Positions 15,937-25,153 of a stretch of DNA of 34,072 nt are shown piece after piece. Position 1 is the stretch's first letter. Each line of letters opens with the position of its first letter. Origin of the DNA: Chloroflexota bacterium (lineage in GTDB: Bacteria; Chloroflexota; Dehalococcoidia; UBA2985); contig JACQTZ010000012.1 in NCBI GenBank assembly GCA_016210515.1, positions 1 through 34,072 of the forward strand, given 5' to 3'. Both the position numbers and the translations under genes were made by a program. The notes beneath the pieces were generated by a model. It worked only from the letters and a program-made list of their open reading frames with translations. It did no database searches and was not told the origin of the DNA.

Positions 15937-16703
15937 TGGGTCAAAAGACTCATCCCGTGGGGTTTCGCCTGGGGATAATCAAGGACTGGCAGGCCAAGTG
16001 GTACGCCAACAAGCCCGCCCAGTACCGCGAACTGCTCCAGGAGGACCTGCAGATACGCCGCTCCATCCTGTCCCGTCTGCCTGAGGCCGGCATATCTCGG
16101 GTTGAACTGGAGAGAGGCGCTCAGGAGCTGGTGGTTACCATACACTCTGCCAGGCCGGGCATCGTCATTGGCCGGGGAGGACAGAGGGTTGAAGATGTGC
16201 GCAAAATGGTGGAGGGATTGAGCCACAAAAGGGCTAGACTGAACGTGCAAGAGATTCGACAGCCAGAGTTGGATGCCCAGCTCGTGGCCGCGAGCATCGC
16301 TGAGCAACTGGGGCGGAGGATCGCGTTCCGCCGGGCAATGCATCAGGCCATGGGCAGGGCGATGCAGGCCGGGGCGCTGGGCATAAAGATCATATGTGGG
16401 GGCAGATTGGGAGGCATAGAGATAGCACGTCGAGAGAAGGTGATGGAAGGGCGTGTACCCCTCCATACCCTCAGGGCGGATATAGACTTCGGCCTGGCGG
16501 AAGCCCACACTGCTATGGGGCGTGTTGGAGTGAAAGTGTGGATCTACAAAGGCGACATTCTGCCAGCGATGAAGGAGTTGGAGACTGAGGTGGAGGCCGA
16601 AGAGATGCGAATGATTGAGGTTACCGTGGGAGGGCAGGAGGAGCCCTCAGAGGAGTCGCAGCATGCTGCAGCCCAAAAGAACCAAATATCGGAAAATGCA
16701 TAA
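15936..16703 (+). CDS. rpsC: Small ribosomal subunit protein uS3
   Basis: 255 residues; forms part of the mRNA entry pore with S4 and S5. [13 protein letters not shown] is the classic start, a type II KH domain carries GRGG (79-82), and [14 protein letters not shown] ends the conserved core. A polar, Glu/Gln/Ser-rich tail of about 24 residues follows. The final 41 nt of the gene also encode the start of L16 in another frame, so the tail sequence is constrained by the rplP ribosome-binding site and start. Confidence 0.96.
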   Translation: MGQKTHPVGFRLGIIKDWQAKWYANKPAQYRELLQEDLQIRRSILSRLPEAGISRVELERGAQELVVTIHSARPGIVIGRGGQRVEDVRKMVEGLSHKRARLNVQEIRQPELDAQLVAASIAEQLGRRIAFRRAMHQAMGRAMQAGALGIKIICGGRLGGIEIARREKVMEGRVPLHTLRADIDFGLAEAHTAMGRVGVKVWIYKGDILPAMKELETEVEAEEMRMIEVTVGGQEEPSEESQHAAAQKNQISENA

Positions 16704-17091
16704 GGGCCGTCGCCGCGGCAGGTCGCAACTGGGGAATCAAATCGACTTTGGCGACTTTGGCCTCAAGGCTACCTCCACCGCGTGGGTCACAGCACGGCAG
16801 ATAGAGGCCGCGCGCAGGGCCATCACCCGCCACTTCAGGCGAGGTGGGCAGGTATGGGTCCGCGTCTTTCCGGACAAACCCGTCACCACCAAGCCGGCGG
16901 AGACCCGCATGGGTGGTGGAAAGGGCGCTGTGGACCACTGGGTTGCCGTGGTCAAACCAGGCCGTATCCTCTTTGAGGTGTCTGGGATCGAGCAGGATGT
17001 GGCCCAGGAGGCCCTGAGGCTGGCCTCCCACAAGCTGCCCATTAGCACAACAATGATATCTCGGGGTGACGGCCAGCAGGCGTCGGAGTAG
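16663..17091 (+). CDS. rplP: Large ribosomal subunit protein uL16
   Basis: 142 residues; organises the A-site tRNA corridor of the 50S subunit. [19 protein letters not shown] opens the protein and [16 protein letters not shown] is conserved. The ATG at 16663 is certain from homology and from AGGAG (16651-16655) 7 nt upstream; both lie within rpsC, giving a 41-nt overlap. An in-frame upstream start at 16615 would add 16 unrelated residues. Confidence 0.97.
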   Translation: MLQPKRTKYRKMHKGRRRGRSQLGNQIDFGDFGLKATSTAWVTARQIEAARRAITRHFRRGGQVWVRVFPDKPVTTKPAETRMGGGKGAVDHWVAVVKPGRILFEVSGIEQDVAQEALRLASHKLPISTTMISRGDGQQASE

Positions 17092-17102
17092 AGGAAGCAC
17101 CT

Positions 17103-17300
17103 GTGGACATTCTGGAAGTTCGCAATCTCACGGATGAACAACTGGCCTCAGAGCTGGATAGCACCCACAGGGAGCTAATGAATGTTCGCTTCCGCCTGAG
17201 CACACGCCAGCTTAACAATCCCCAAGAGCTAAGGAAGGCACGGAAAACCATCGCCAGGATAAAAACGGTGATGCGCCAGAGGGGAATCAGGGAGAGATGA
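17103..17300 (+). CDS. rpmC: Large ribosomal subunit protein uL29
   Basis: 65-residue two-helix protein at the tunnel exit beside L23. [22 protein letters not shown] and [18 protein letters not shown] match the family. It begins with GTG 17103; AGGA (17092-17095) lies 7 nt upstream. Confidence 0.95.
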   Translation: MDILEVRNLTDEQLASELDSTHRELMNVRFRLSTRQLNNPQELRKARKTIARIKTVMRQRGIRER

Positions 17301-17301
17301 G

Positions 17302-17655
17302 ATGGTAAGAGGACGAAGAAAGACCAGGGTTGGCCGTGTGATAAGTGGCAAGATGGACAAGACGGTGGTGGTGGCTGTGGAGTGGAGCCAGACCCATCCC
17401 ATTTACAACAAGGCGGTCAAACAGGTGACCAAGTTCTACGCCCACGACGAGGGAAACGAGTGTAAAGTGGGAGATGTGGTGAACATTGTGGAGACGCGTC
17501 CCTTGTCCAAGACGAAGCGTTGGAGGGTGACCCAGGTCCTTTCCACGGGGGATATCCCCACTGGCGACGCGGCCCTGGGGCTGGCTCCTGTGGAAATGGG
17601 AAACCTTGAAGTGACGGAAAGCAAGGACCAGGGGGGCCAGGAGAAAGAGGCATGA
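17302..17655 (+). CDS. rpsQ: Small ribosomal subunit protein uS17 with C-terminal extension
   Basis: 117 residues; a primary-binding OB-fold protein of the 30S body. The core (about 5-82) has [30 protein letters not shown], the [13 protein letters not shown] block and [11 protein letters not shown]. About 33 extra residues follow, rich in Gly, Glu and Asp, absent in E. coli (84 residues). The stop overlaps the rplN start by 4 nt (ATGA). Confidence 0.96.
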   Translation: MVRGRRKTRVGRVISGKMDKTVVVAVEWSQTHPIYNKAVKQVTKFYAHDEGNECKVGDVVNIVETRPLSKTKRWRVTQVLSTGDIPTGDAALGLAPVEMGNLEVTESKDQGGQEKEA

Positions 17656-18020
17656 TCCAGATATACTCCCGCCTGACTGTGGCCGATAACTCTGGGGCCA
17701 AGGTTATCATGTGTATCAACATCCCTGGAGGAAGCCGCAGGAGATACGCTCACCTGGGGGACGTCATCGTGGCCTCGGTAAAAGAGGCTGTGCCAGCCGC
17801 GCCGGTGAAGAAGGGGGAGGTGGTGCGAGCGGTCATTGTGCGCACTGCCGCTCCTCACCGGCGTTCCGACGGGTCTTATATTCGTTTTGACGAGAACGCC
17901 GCAGTGATTTTGACCGACAACCTGAATCCTCGGGGCACACGTATCTTTGGCCCCGTGGCTCGCGAGCTCAGGGACAAGGCTTTCATGCGCATACTCTCCC
18001 TGGCTCCGGAGGTGCTGTAA
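17652..18020 (+). CDS. rplN: Large ribosomal subunit protein uL14
   Basis: 122 residues, the exact usual bacterial length. L14 sits on the subunit interface (bridges B5/B8) and is the target of Rsf[18 protein letters not shown] and [20 protein letters not shown] are unmistakable. It overlaps rpsQ by 4 nt and rplX by 1 nt (TAATG). Confidence 0.97.
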   Translation: MIQIYSRLTVADNSGAKVIMCINIPGGSRRRYAHLGDVIVASVKEAVPAAPVKKGEVVRAVIVRTAAPHRRSDGSYIRFDENAAVILTDNLNPRGTRIFGPVARELRDKAFMRILSLAPEVL

Positions 18021-18331
18021 TGAACTTCAAGCGAGAGGACACGGTTCAGATCATCGCTGGCAAAGACAAGGGAAAGCGCGGCAAGGTACAGCGCGTCTTC
18101 CCCAAAGACGAGCTGTTGGTGGTGGAGGGAGCCAATATCATCAAGCGGCACGTCCGCCCGCGTCCCAACATACGCCAGGCAGGGATTGTCCAGAGGGAAG
18201 CCCCTTTTCATGCCTCCAAGGCCATGTTAGTCTGTACTCACTGCAACCACGTGGTGCGGGTAGGTCATAAGTTTCTGGAGGACAATAAGAAAGTCAGGGT
18301 GTGTGCTTCATGCAAAGAAGTGATAGACTAG
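18020..18331 (+). CDS. rplX: Large ribosomal subunit protein uL24 with zinc-ribbon-like C-terminus
   Basis: 103 residues. The KOW domain ([19 protein letters not shown]) starts assembly of 23S domain I. The C-terminal part has two CxxC pairs, CTHC (72-75) and CASC (95-98), predicted to bind zinc; E. coli L24 lacks them but some bacteria have them. Its last 22 nt overlap the most likely rplE start region in another frame. Confidence 0.95.
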   Translation: MNFKREDTVQIIAGKDKGKRGKVQRVFPKDELLVVEGANIIKRHVRPRPNIRQAGIVQREAPFHASKAMLVCTHCNHVVRVGHKFLEDNKKVRVCASCKEVID

Positions 18332-19116
18332 GAGAAGCCCCCGCCCCGGAGGGCGAGGCTACAGTACCCGAGGCGTCCGAAGCTGCTGTAGCTCCTGCGG
18401 CTGAGACTCCTCCAACCAGGAGCACACGGGCCAGGCGGCCCCGGGCTGCTGCTGTCGAACCAGTGGCAGCGGAGGCGGCTCCTGCCAGGCCAAGGAGAGC
18501 TCCTCGCCAGAGGCCGGCCGAAGAAGAGGCCCCGTCTGAGCCTCCCGCCAGGGTAAGAAGGGTTCCCCGCCTGCTGGAGCGGTACCGCTCCCGGGTCAAG
18601 GAGGCGCTGCGGGAGGAGTTTGGCTACCGGAACATCATGCAGGTACCACGACTGGAGAAGGTGGTACTTAATATAGGGCTTGGGGAGACAAAAACCAACC
18701 CCCACGCCATGGAGAGCGCCACCCGAGACCTGTCGCTGATCTCCGCCCAGAAACCCGTCATCACCAGGGCCAGGAGGTCCATATCTGCGTTCAAGCTGAG
18801 GGAAGGAGAACCCATAGGGACCTCGGTAACCCTCAGGGGTAACCGAATGTACGAGTTTATGGATAGACTGGTCAATGCCGCACTGCCCCGCATTCGGGAC
18901 TTTCGGGGTGTTTCCCGAACGGCCTTTGACGGACGTGGAAACTACTCCCTGGGCATTCGGGAGCAGGTCATCTTCCCGGAGATAGACTACAGTCAGATAG
19001 ACCGTATTCGCAGCCTTCAGGTCTCCATCATCACCACGGCCTCCACGGACCGGGAAGCGATGCGTCTCCTGGAGCTCCTGGGGATGCCCTTCACCAGGGA
19101 CGGAGCGGGAGCCTGA
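18310..19116 (+). CDS. rplE: Large ribosomal subunit protein uL5 with long N-terminal extension
   Basis: 268 residues from ATG 18310, against about 180 in most bacteria. The canonical core starts near residue 85 (LLERYRSRV, then [18 protein letters not shown]) and runs to the end with [19 protein letters not shown] and [11 protein letters not shown]5 binds 5S rRNA and contacts S13 and P-site tRNA. The first 80 or so residues are low-complexity Ala/Pro/Arg/Glu, probably disordered. No ATG, GTG or TTG lies just before the core. The nearest internal start is GTG 18463, without a Shine-Dalgarno site, so most or all of the extension must be translated. AGGGTG lies 8 nt before ATG 18310; GTG 18301 is another option. 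Confidence 0.92.
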   Translation: MQRSDRLGEAPAPEGEATVPEASEAAVAPAAETPPTRSTRARRPRAAAVEPVAAEAAPARPRRAPRQRPAEEEAPSEPPARVRRVPRLLERYRSRVKEALREEFGYRNIMQVPRLEKVVLNIGLGETKTNPHAMESATRDLSLISAQKPVITRARRSISAFKLREGEPIGTSVTLRGNRMYEFMDRLVNAALPRIRDFRGVSRTAFDGRGNYSLGIREQVIFPEIDYSQIDRIRSLQVSIITTASTDREAMRLLELLGMPFTRDGAGA

Positions 19117-19231
19117 TGGGAACGGCAATGGACAGAGGTTGTGACAGCAAGAAAGCGTCAAGGGCCTGGCAAGGGAGGTCCTTGGCTCCTGTAGAATCTC
19201 AGAGTGGTGTGTAATCTAAAGGAAGGTTGAA

Positions 19232-19417
19232 TTGGCCAAGACATCCCAGATTGTCAAGTGGAGGAAGCCCAAGAAGTACGCCGTAAGAGCTCATAATCGG
19301 TGTAATCTCTGTTTTCGTCCACGGGCCTACATAAGGCATTTTGGGCTCTGTAGGATATGTTTCCGTAGCCTTGCCCTGAAGGGGGAGATTACGGGCATCA
19401 GGAAGGCGAGCTGGTAG
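19232..19417 (+). CDS. rpsN: Small ribosomal subunit protein uS14, zinc-binding (type Z) form
   Basis: 61 residues, the short zinc-containing form (E. coli has the longer zinc-free type of about 100). CNLC (24-27) and CRIC (40-43) form the zinc ribbon, and [17 protein letters not shown] is diagnostic. It starts at TTG 19232 with AAGGAAGG just upstream. The 115-nt gap before it holds no convincing gene or promoter. Confidence 0.95.
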   Translation: MAKTSQIVKWRKPKKYAVRAHNRCNLCFRPRAYIRHFGLCRICFRSLALKGEITGIRKASW

Positions 19418-19423
19418 TAACAT

Positions 19424-19825
19424 ATGAATCCAAGTGATCCCATAGCCGATATGCTGACCAGGATACGGAACGCCGTGGCTGTCCGCCACGACGTGGTTGT
19501 AGTGCCAGGATCCAACTCCAAGGTTGCCCTGGCGCGGATAATGAAGAATGAGGGGTTCATTGAGGACTTTGAGATCCTGCGGAGCGGGCCCCAGCGTACC
19601 CTGCGAATCCGCCTGAAGTACAGGGATCAGAGGAAAGAGCCGGCCATCTCTGGCTTGAAACGGGTGAGCAAACCCGGCCTGCGCAGACACCTGGGAAGCA
19701 AGGAGATACCTCGCCTGTACGGAGGTATCGGAGTGGCTGTGATGTCCACGTCCCAGGGGGTAATGACTGGGGCGGAGGCCCGACGCCGAGGGATCGGGGG
19801 AGAGTTCGTATGTTATTTGTGGTAG
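19424..19825 (+). CDS. rpsH: Small ribosomal subunit protein uS8
   Basis: 133 residues; binds helix 21 of 16S rRNA. In E. coli S8 represses the spc operon by binding mRNA near rplE. DPIADMLTRIRNA and the STSQGVMTGAEARRRGIGGE C-terminal block are conserved (positions about 5-17 and 105-124). Only 6 nt separate it from rpsN. Confidence 0.96.
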   Translation: MNPSDPIADMLTRIRNAVAVRHDVVVVPGSNSKVALARIMKNEGFIEDFEILRSGPQRTLRIRLKYRDQRKEPAISGLKRVSKPGLRRHLGSKEIPRLYGGIGVAVMSTSQGVMTGAEARRRGIGGEFVCYLW

Positions 19826-19829
19826 CAAC

Positions 19830-20375
19830 ATGTCTAGAATAGGCAATAAACCGATTACCATCCCAGGGGATGTGCAGGTGGAGATAGATGGGACAAGGAT
19901 TGTGGTCACGGGTAGCAAGGGCACCCTGACCCAGTCCTTCAGCTCGGATCTCTCCATCCTGAGGGAAGGCGACGTGCTGAAGGTGACCAGGTCCACCGAC
20001 AGCAGGCAGCATAGGGCTCTTCACGGCCTCACCGGCGCTCTTCTGTCCAACATGGTCACAGGAGTCAGCCAGGGATATCGGCTGACCCTTGAGCTGGTGG
20101 GGGCTGGCTATCGCGCCCAGCAGTCGGGGGAGAAGGTGGTATTGCAGGTGGGGTACAGCCATCCCGTGGAGGTTGTCCCGTTACCCGGGGTTGTCCTCTT
20201 GGTGGAGGGCAACAACCGCGTCCACGTAGATGGTGCAGACAAGCAAGCGGTGGGAGAGATGGCGGCTCGCATAAAAAAAATACGCCGTCCCAATGCCTAC
20301 AGCGGTAAAGGGATACGATTCGCCGAGGAGAGGATCCGCCTCAAGCCGGGCAAATCGGCAGGGAGAAAGACATAG
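19830..20375 (+). CDS. rplF: Large ribosomal subunit protein uL6
   Basis: 181 residues, two homologous domains, near the factor-binding site. [12 protein letters not shown] opens it and [18 protein letters not shown] closes it. The Shine-Dalgarno site is weak (GGTAG), so coupling to rpsH 4 nt upstream is likely. A run of eight A at 20273-20280 encodes Lys-Lys within a conserved segment. Confidence 0.96.
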   Translation: MSRIGNKPITIPGDVQVEIDGTRIVVTGSKGTLTQSFSSDLSILREGDVLKVTRSTDSRQHRALHGLTGALLSNMVTGVSQGYRLTLELVGAGYRAQQSGEKVVLQVGYSHPVEVVPLPGVVLLVEGNNRVHVDGADKQAVGEMAARIKKIRRPNAYSGKGIRFAEERIRLKPGKSAGRKT

Positions 20376-20377
20376 TC

Positions 20378-20746
20378 ATGGCCAGGATCAAGAATGCCAG
20401 GGTTATGCGCCTTATCCGCCATGAGCGGATACGCAAGAAGATAGAGGGGACTTCCGTGCGGCCTCGCATGGCCGTGTTCAGAAGTCTAAACCACATCTAT
20501 GGCCAGGTCATAGACGATACCCTGGGGGTTACCCTGGTGGCAGCCTCCAGCCTGGACCAGGAGATAAAAGAGGTCAAAGACTCCCAGCCCAAGGGGCAGG
20601 TGTCCACCCTGGTGGGAGCCTTGTTGGCTCGCAGAGCCAGGGAAAAGGGGATTCAGAAGGTAGTCTTTGACACCGGAGGGTACAAGTATCACGGTCGAGT
20701 CAAGGCATTTGCAGATGCCGCCAGAGAGGCAGGGCTGGATTTTTAA
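20378..20746 (+). CDS. rplR: Large ribosomal subunit protein uL18
   Basis: 122 residues; binds 5S rRNA together with L5. The basic N-terminus, [19 protein letters not shown] and the end [18 protein letters not shown] (about 100-118) are family features. The stop overlaps the rpsE start by 1 nt (TAATG). Confidence 0.96.
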   Translation: MARIKNARVMRLIRHERIRKKIEGTSVRPRMAVFRSLNHIYGQVIDDTLGVTLVAASSLDQEIKEVKDSQPKGQVSTLVGALLARRAREKGIQKVVFDTGGYKYHGRVKAFADAAREAGLDF

Positions 20747-21258
20747 TGGTACAACAGGATGAGCGACTGGAGGTAATGGAGCCCTCGGAGCAGCAGTTCG
20801 CCGAGAGGGTGGTGAATATCCGCCGTGTCACCAAGGTGGTGAAAGGGGGAAGGCGTCGAGGCTTCAGCGTCATGGTGGTGGTGGGCGATGGCCATGGCCA
20901 CGTGGGGATGGGCCTGGGCAAAGCCTACGCAGTCCCGGACGCCGTGCGAAAAGGGGTAACCGTAGCCAGGAAAAACATGGTTACGGTGCCACTGAAGGGG
21001 ACCACTATCCCCCACCAGATAATCGCCAGTCACTGCGCGTCATCCGTTCTCCTCAAGCCCGCCGCCTCTGGCACGGGGGTGATAGCCGGTGGGGCTGTGA
21101 GGGCGGTGGTGGAGCTGGCGGGAGTTCGGGATATTCTCACCAAGTCCTTTGGCAGCTCCAACGCTATTAACGTGGTCAGGGCTACCATCGACGGCCTGAC
21201 GCAGATCAAGGACCCGGCCCTGGAGCTGGGCAAGAGGAAGGGTGTCAGCCAGGCGTAG
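20746..21258 (+). CDS. rpsE: Small ribosomal subunit protein uS5
   Basis: 170 residues; contributes to translational accuracy and the mRNA entry site. [19 protein letters not shown] and [15 protein letters not shown] form the double-stranded-RNA-binding-like N-domain; [16 protein letters not shown] is in the C-domain. ATG 20746 overlaps rplR; an in-frame ATG at 20776 would trim 10 residues but its GGAGG is too close. A 73-nt gap before rpmD has a small GGGTA/TACCC hairpin (21302-21314). Confidence 0.96.
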   Translation: MVQQDERLEVMEPSEQQFAERVVNIRRVTKVVKGGRRRGFSVMVVVGDGHGHVGMGLGKAYAVPDAVRKGVTVARKNMVTVPLKGTTIPHQIIASHCASSVLLKPAASGTGVIAGGAVRAVVELAGVRDILTKSFGSSNAINVVRATIDGLTQIKDPALELGKRKGVSQA

Positions 21259-21331
21259 CCCTGGATTTGGACAAGAGTTCAACTGTGGACAGGACAGGGT
21301 GGGGTAAAGTACCCAACGTTAAGGGGATGTC

Positions 21332-21517
21332 GTGAGCAAGATACGCATACAGTGGAAGAAAAGCGCAACGGGCTATCCCAAAGAGCAGGGCCGGGTGGTC
21401 CGAGCATTGGGGCTCAAACGTCTCAACCAGGAAGTGGAGCGGGAGAATACCCCCTCCATTCTGGGAATGGTCCACAAGGTGAGACACCTGGTACAGGTAA
21501 GGCAGGGAGAGGAATGA
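21332..21517 (+). CDS. rpmD: Large ribosomal subunit protein uL30
   Basis: 61 residues, standard length. KIRIQWKKSATGYPKEQ is followed by VRALGLKRLNQEVERENTP and the GMVHKVRHLVQV end. GTG 21332 has AAGGGG (21321-21326) 5 nt upstream. It overlaps rplO by 4 nt (ATGA). Confidence 0.95.
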   Translation: MSKIRIQWKKSATGYPKEQGRVVRALGLKRLNQEVERENTPSILGMVHKVRHLVQVRQGEE

Positions 21518-21957
21518 GACTAGACGAGCTACGAGCACCCCTGGGAGCTCGCCACTCGCGAAAGCGCGTGGGGCGAGGCAATGGCAGCCAGGGTACGTAC
21601 TCCGGCCGGGGCGTGAAGGGCCAGAAGGCCCGCACCGGCGGCGGAGTGCGCCCCAGCTTTGAAGGAGGCCAGCTTCCTCTGGTGAAGCGCCTGCCTGCCC
21701 AGCGCGGTTTCACCAACATCTTCAAACAGTACTACGCCACTGTCAATCTGGATGCTCTGGCCATCCGGTTTTCCCAGGAGTCCCAGGTGACTCCCGTGGA
21801 CATGAAGGAGGCTCGCCTGATCAGGGGCTTGAACCTGCCTGTAAAGGTGCTGGGCCGGGGCGAGGTTGGCCGTGCCCTCACCGTCATGGCCCACAAGTTC
21901 TCCGCGGAAGCCAGGCGCAAGATAGAGGCCGCAGGGGGAAAGGCAGTGGAGATATAG
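21514..21957 (+). CDS. rplO: Large ribosomal subunit protein uL15
   Basis: 147 residues; a late assembly protein with a long basic N-terminal arm penetrating 23S rRNA. The start MRLDELRAPLGARHSRK, the glycine-rich GRGNGSQGTYSGRGVKGQKAR and FEGGQLPLVKRLPAQRG are characteristic. ATG 21514 overlaps the rpmD stop; an in-frame start at 21352 would run through rpmD and is not supported. Confidence 0.96.
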   Translation: MRLDELRAPLGARHSRKRVGRGNGSQGTYSGRGVKGQKARTGGGVRPSFEGGQLPLVKRLPAQRGFTNIFKQYYATVNLDALAIRFSQESQVTPVDMKEARLIRGLNLPVKVLGRGEVGRALTVMAHKFSAEARRKIEAAGGKAVEI

Positions 21958-21959
21958 CC

Positions 21960-23303
21960 ATGATGCGCCAGACCCAGGTGACCAGGACAGAGGGAGGCAC
22001 TCCCAGGCTGCTCCAATCCGTGGTAGACGCGATGAAGGTACCCGATCTGAGGGCACGGCTTCTCTTCGTGTTCGCCATGCTGGTGGTGTTCCGTTTCATG
22101 GCCCAGGTCCCTGTGCCCGGAGTAAACAAGGAAGCCCTGGACAACTTCTTCCGCCAAAACGACCTCTTTGGGTTTCTGGATGTCTTTAGCGGCGGCGCTC
22201 TGCGTAGCCTGAGCGTCGTTTCCCTGGGGGTTTACCCGTACATCACAGCCTCTATTATCATTCAGCTCATGGTGCCCGTGATCCCTCAGCTCAAGGAGCT
22301 CAGCAAAGAAGGGGAGACGGGACGGCAGAGGATAAACCAGCTGACCCACTATCTCACAGTGCCCGTTGCCGCTCTTCAGGGCTATGGACAGCTGATTATC
22401 CTTGAGCGGGGAGGCGCGATAGGTGGAGTGGGCGCATCCGGGGGTGAACTGCTGCCGACCCTGGCTATCGTACTCAGCCTGGTGGCTGGCACCATCTTCC
22501 TGGTGTGGATAGGGGAGCTGATAACGGAGAAGGGCATTGGAAACGGCATCTCTATCATCATCTTTGGAGGGATAGTGGCCACTCTACCCCAGATGATAGG
22601 CCAGGGTTTCCTGGAGAGGGATAACATCGCTGGCCTTATGGCCCTGGTGCTTATTGGGACGCTCATGGTATACCTGATAGTGACCTTCACCGAGGCGGAG
22701 AGGCGGATTCCCATCCAGTACGGCCGGGCCATCTTCCGCGGCGGACGGATGTACCGGCAGGGCGGTGCCACCCACCTTCCCATAAAGGTGAACTCCGCGG
22801 GCATGATACCCCTGATCTTTGCCTTCTCCATCATGATATTCCCAGGCCTGGTGGCCAGCTACTTTTACGACCTCAACAGCACCTCCTTCGTGAGTAGGGC
22901 GGCCGGCTTCATTCAGGGTCTCTTTGACACCACCGGTTTCTTCTACTACCTTTTCAGCTTCATTCTGGTGGTGGTTTTTACCTTCTTCTACACCCTCATC
23001 GTGTTCAGGCAGCAGAACCTGGCGGAGAACCTGCAGCGAAACAGCGGGTTCATTCCCGGTATACGGCCGGGACGCTCTACCGAGGAGTACCTGAGCCGCA
23101 TCATCATTCGGGTGACCTGGGGAGGCGCTCTGTTCCTTGGCCTGGTGGCGGTGCTGCCCTTCATCGCTACCCTGGTGACGGATGTGCGCGGCCTTCAGCT
23201 CCCCTCCATAAGCATGCTTATTGTGGTAGGGGTGGCACTGGACACCATGAGGCAGCTGGAGGCCCAGCTCCTCATGCGACACTACGAGGGATTCATTCGG
23301 TAG
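21960..23303 (+). CDS. secY: Protein translocase subunit SecY
   Basis: 447 residues, ten predicted membrane segments; the channel of the Sec translocon. VPVPGVNKEAL in the plug region, LGVYPYITASIIIQLM, the cytoplasmic loop ERRIPIQYGRAIF and the NLQRNSGFIPGIRPG loop are conserved and in order. Directly after rplO, with GGAG about 9 nt upstream of ATG 21960, as in most spc operons. Confidence 0.97.
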   Translation: MMRQTQVTRTEGGTPRLLQSVVDAMKVPDLRARLLFVFAMLVVFRFMAQVPVPGVNKEALDNFFRQNDLFGFLDVFSGGALRSLSVVSLGVYPYITASIIIQLMVPVIPQLKELSKEGETGRQRINQLTHYLTVPVAALQGYGQLIILERGGAIGGVGASGGELLPTLAIVLSLVAGTIFLVWIGELITEKGIGNGISIIIFGGIVATLPQMIGQGFLERDNIAGLMALVLIGTLMVYLIVTFTEAERRIPIQYGRAIFRGGRMYRQGGATHLPIKVNSAGMIPLIFAFSIMIFPGLVASYFYDLNSTSFVSRAAGFIQGLFDTTGFFYYLFSFILVVVFTFFYTLIVFRQQNLAENLQRNSGFIPGIRPGRSTEEYLSRIIIRVTWGGALFLGLVAVLPFIATLVTDVRGLQLPSISMLIVVGVALDTMRQLEAQLLMRHYEGFIR

Positions 23304-23313
23304 GAGGAGAGCT

Positions 23314-23955
23314 GTGCGTATCGTCCTTCTGGGCCCTCCGGGGGCAGGCAAAGGCACTCAAGCCAAGAGCATATCCGATGCGCTGGGCATCGTTCATATT
23401 GCCTCGGGGGATCTCCTGCGTGACCACCAGGCGCGAGGCACCGAGCTGGGGAAAACGGCCCGCACCTACATGCAAAAGGGACTGCTGGTGCCGGACGACC
23501 TGATTATCGAGATGATTGAGGAGCGCATCCAGGCCCCCGATGCCAAGGGTGGGTATGTGCTGGACGGCTTTCCCCGTACCGTGGAGCAGGCCCGGGCCCT
23601 GGAAGAAGCCCTGGGAAAGAGGGGAGAGAGCATCGACCGGGTGGCGAACATCCGGGTCTCGGAAAAAGAGCTGGTGCTGCGGCTGGGAGGAAGGTGGATC
23701 TGCCGGCGGTGCCAGAGACCGTACCACGAGGTGAACTCTCCGCCTCGCCGCAAGGGTGTATGCGATGAGTGTGGGGGGGAGCTGTATCAGCGAGAGGACG
23801 ATGCTCCAGAGGCGGTGAGCCGCCGGATCCAGGTGTTTGCGGAGCAGACCACCCCTCTGATACGTTACTACAGCAGGAAAGGCAACATGGTGGATGTGGA
23901 CGGCGAGGGGAGTATCGACGAAGTGAGGAAATCCCTTCTCAACGCCCTGACGTAA
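23314..23955 (+). CDS. adk: Adenylate kinase, zinc-binding LID form
   Basis: 213 residues; catalyses ATP + AMP to 2 ADP. The P-loop GPPGAGKGTQ spans 7-16, the AMP-binding region ASGDLLRDH follows (about 30-38) and DGFPRT is at about 84-89. The LID domain has four cysteines (Cys130, Cys133, Cys150, Cys153), the long zinc-containing type. GTG 23314 is preceded by TAGGAGGAG (23301-23309). Confidence 0.97.
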   Translation: MRIVLLGPPGAGKGTQAKSISDALGIVHIASGDLLRDHQARGTELGKTARTYMQKGLLVPDDLIIEMIEERIQAPDAKGGYVLDGFPRTVEQARALEEALGKRGESIDRVANIRVSEKELVLRLGGRWICRRCQRPYHEVNSPPRRKGVCDECGGELYQREDDAPEAVSRRIQVFAEQTTPLIRYYSRKGNMVDVDGEGSIDEVRKSLLNALT

Positions 23956-23967
23956 GATAGATGTGAC

Positions 23968-24759
23968 ATGGAGAAAGAGGCTCTTTTTATGGGTGTGGCA
24001 ACCGGGGAACGGGGCATTACCCTGAAATCTCCCAGAGAGGTAAAGCTCATGCGCCAGGCTGGAAAGGTGGTAGCACAAACCATCGCTACCCTGGTGGAGG
24101 CTGTGAGGCCGGGCATGAAGACCGCGGAGTTGGATGACATTGCCTTTCAGGAGATCAAGAGGTTGGGGGCAAAGCCCTCCTTCAAGGGATACCTGGGTTA
24201 TCCGGGCACCATCTGTGTCTCCATCAATAACGAGATTGTCCATGGAATCCCGGGAGGCCGGACCATACGAGAGGGAGACCTGCTGAGCCTGGACGTAGGG
24301 GCTATAGTAGAGGGATTCCATGGGGATGCCGCCGTGAGCGTGGGGGTGGGAGAGGTCTCTCTCGCGGTGATGGGGCTCATAGACGTGACCAGGGAGGCAC
24401 TGGAGAGAGGAACTGCCGCGGCCACCCACGGCGCTCGAATCGGGGACATATCCTCGGCCATCCAGTCCTTTGTGGAAGAAAAAGGTTACTCGGTGGTGCG
24501 GGAGTACGTTGGACATGGAATAGGCAGGGCACTCCATGAAGAGCCTCAGGTTCCCAACTTTGGCTCTCCGGGCACAGGGACCGTGCTGAGGAAGGGAATG
24601 ACCATTGCCATAGAGCCCATGGTCAACATCGGAGGGTGGCAGACCAGGGTGCTGAAGGACGATTGGACCGTGGTGACCGCAGACGGGAGCCTATCGGCCC
24701 ACTTCGAAAATACTCTTCTCATCACAGAGGGTGATGCGGAGGTGCTGACTCGGCTATAA
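23968..24759 (+). CDS. map: Methionine aminopeptidase, type I
   Basis: 263 residues; removes the initiator Met from nascent proteins. The pita-bread fold has the five metal ligands in order: Asp in LDVGAIVEG, Asp in HGDAAVSV, His in GHGIGRALHEEPQVP, Glu in AIEPMV and Glu in HFENTLLIT. The start is uncertain; ATG 23968 and ATG 23989 are in frame and both have weak ribosome-binding sites. The family core begins at ITLKSPREVKLMRQAG. Confidence 0.95.
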   Translation: MEKEALFMGVATGERGITLKSPREVKLMRQAGKVVAQTIATLVEAVRPGMKTAELDDIAFQEIKRLGAKPSFKGYLGYPGTICVSINNEIVHGIPGGRTIREGDLLSLDVGAIVEGFHGDAAVSVGVGEVSLAVMGLIDVTREALERGTAAATHGARIGDISSAIQSFVEEKGYSVVREYVGHGIGRALHEEPQVPNFGSPGTGTVLRKGMTIAIEPMVNIGGWQTRVLKDDWTVVTADGSLSAHFENTLLITEGDAEVLTRL

Positions 24760-24795
24760 TAAGGTCAAAAACCTGGAAGCGGGCTGCTGAAACCG

Positions 24796-25014
24796 ATGCC
24801 TAAGAAACCTGGGCTAGAGGTGGAAGGAACGGTGGCCCAGGCTTTGCCCAATGCCATGTTTTGGGTGGACTTGGCCAATGGCCATCGGATACTGGCCCAT
24901 GCCTCTGGCAAGATAAGAGTACACTTCATCCGTGTGCTACCTGGAGACAGGGTGCTGGTAGAGCTTTCGCCGTACGATCTGACCCGGGGCCGGATCACGT
25001 ACCGCTTCAAATGA
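24796..25014 (+). CDS. infA: Translation initiation factor IF-1
   Basis: 72-residue OB-fold protein that occupies the A site of the 30S subunit during initiation. [30 protein letters not shown] and the end [11 protein letters not shown] match the family, at the usual length of 71-73. Shine-Dalgarno is weak. It is followed by rpmJ after 9 nt. Confidence 0.96.
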   Translation: MPKKPGLEVEGTVAQALPNAMFWVDLANGHRILAHASGKIRVHFIRVLPGDRVLVELSPYDLTRGRITYRFK

Positions 25015-25023
25015 GGAGGAGTT

Positions 25024-25137
25024 ATGAAGGTGCAGGCCTCGGTTAAAGTGAGATGTGAGAAGTGCAAGGTAATCCGAAGAAACAGGACGGTGAGGGTAAT
25101 CTGTGACAACCCCAAACACCGCCAGAGACAGGGGTAA
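25024..25137 (+). CDS. rpmJ: Large ribosomal subunit protein bL36 (zinc form)
   Basis: 37-residue protein read directly from the sequence. It begins [19 protein letters not shown] and ends PKHRQRQG. Cys11, Cys14, Cys27 and His32 form the complete zinc ribbon. AGGAGGAG (25014-25021) is 2 nt before the ATG. Position between infA and rpsM is standard. Confidence 0.97.
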   Translation: MKVQASVKVRCEKCKVIRRNRTVRVICDNPKHRQRQG

Positions 25138-25153
25138 CAGATGAGGATAAGAC

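Noticed and set aside
19128..19214. 28-codon open reading frame in the rplE-rpsN gap
   Set aside because: Short, no good ribosome-binding site and no recognisable product; more likely chance.
20273..20280. Run of eight A in rplF as a programmed frameshift site
   Set aside because: The zero-frame product is full length and normal, and no stimulatory structure or useful alternative frame is visible.
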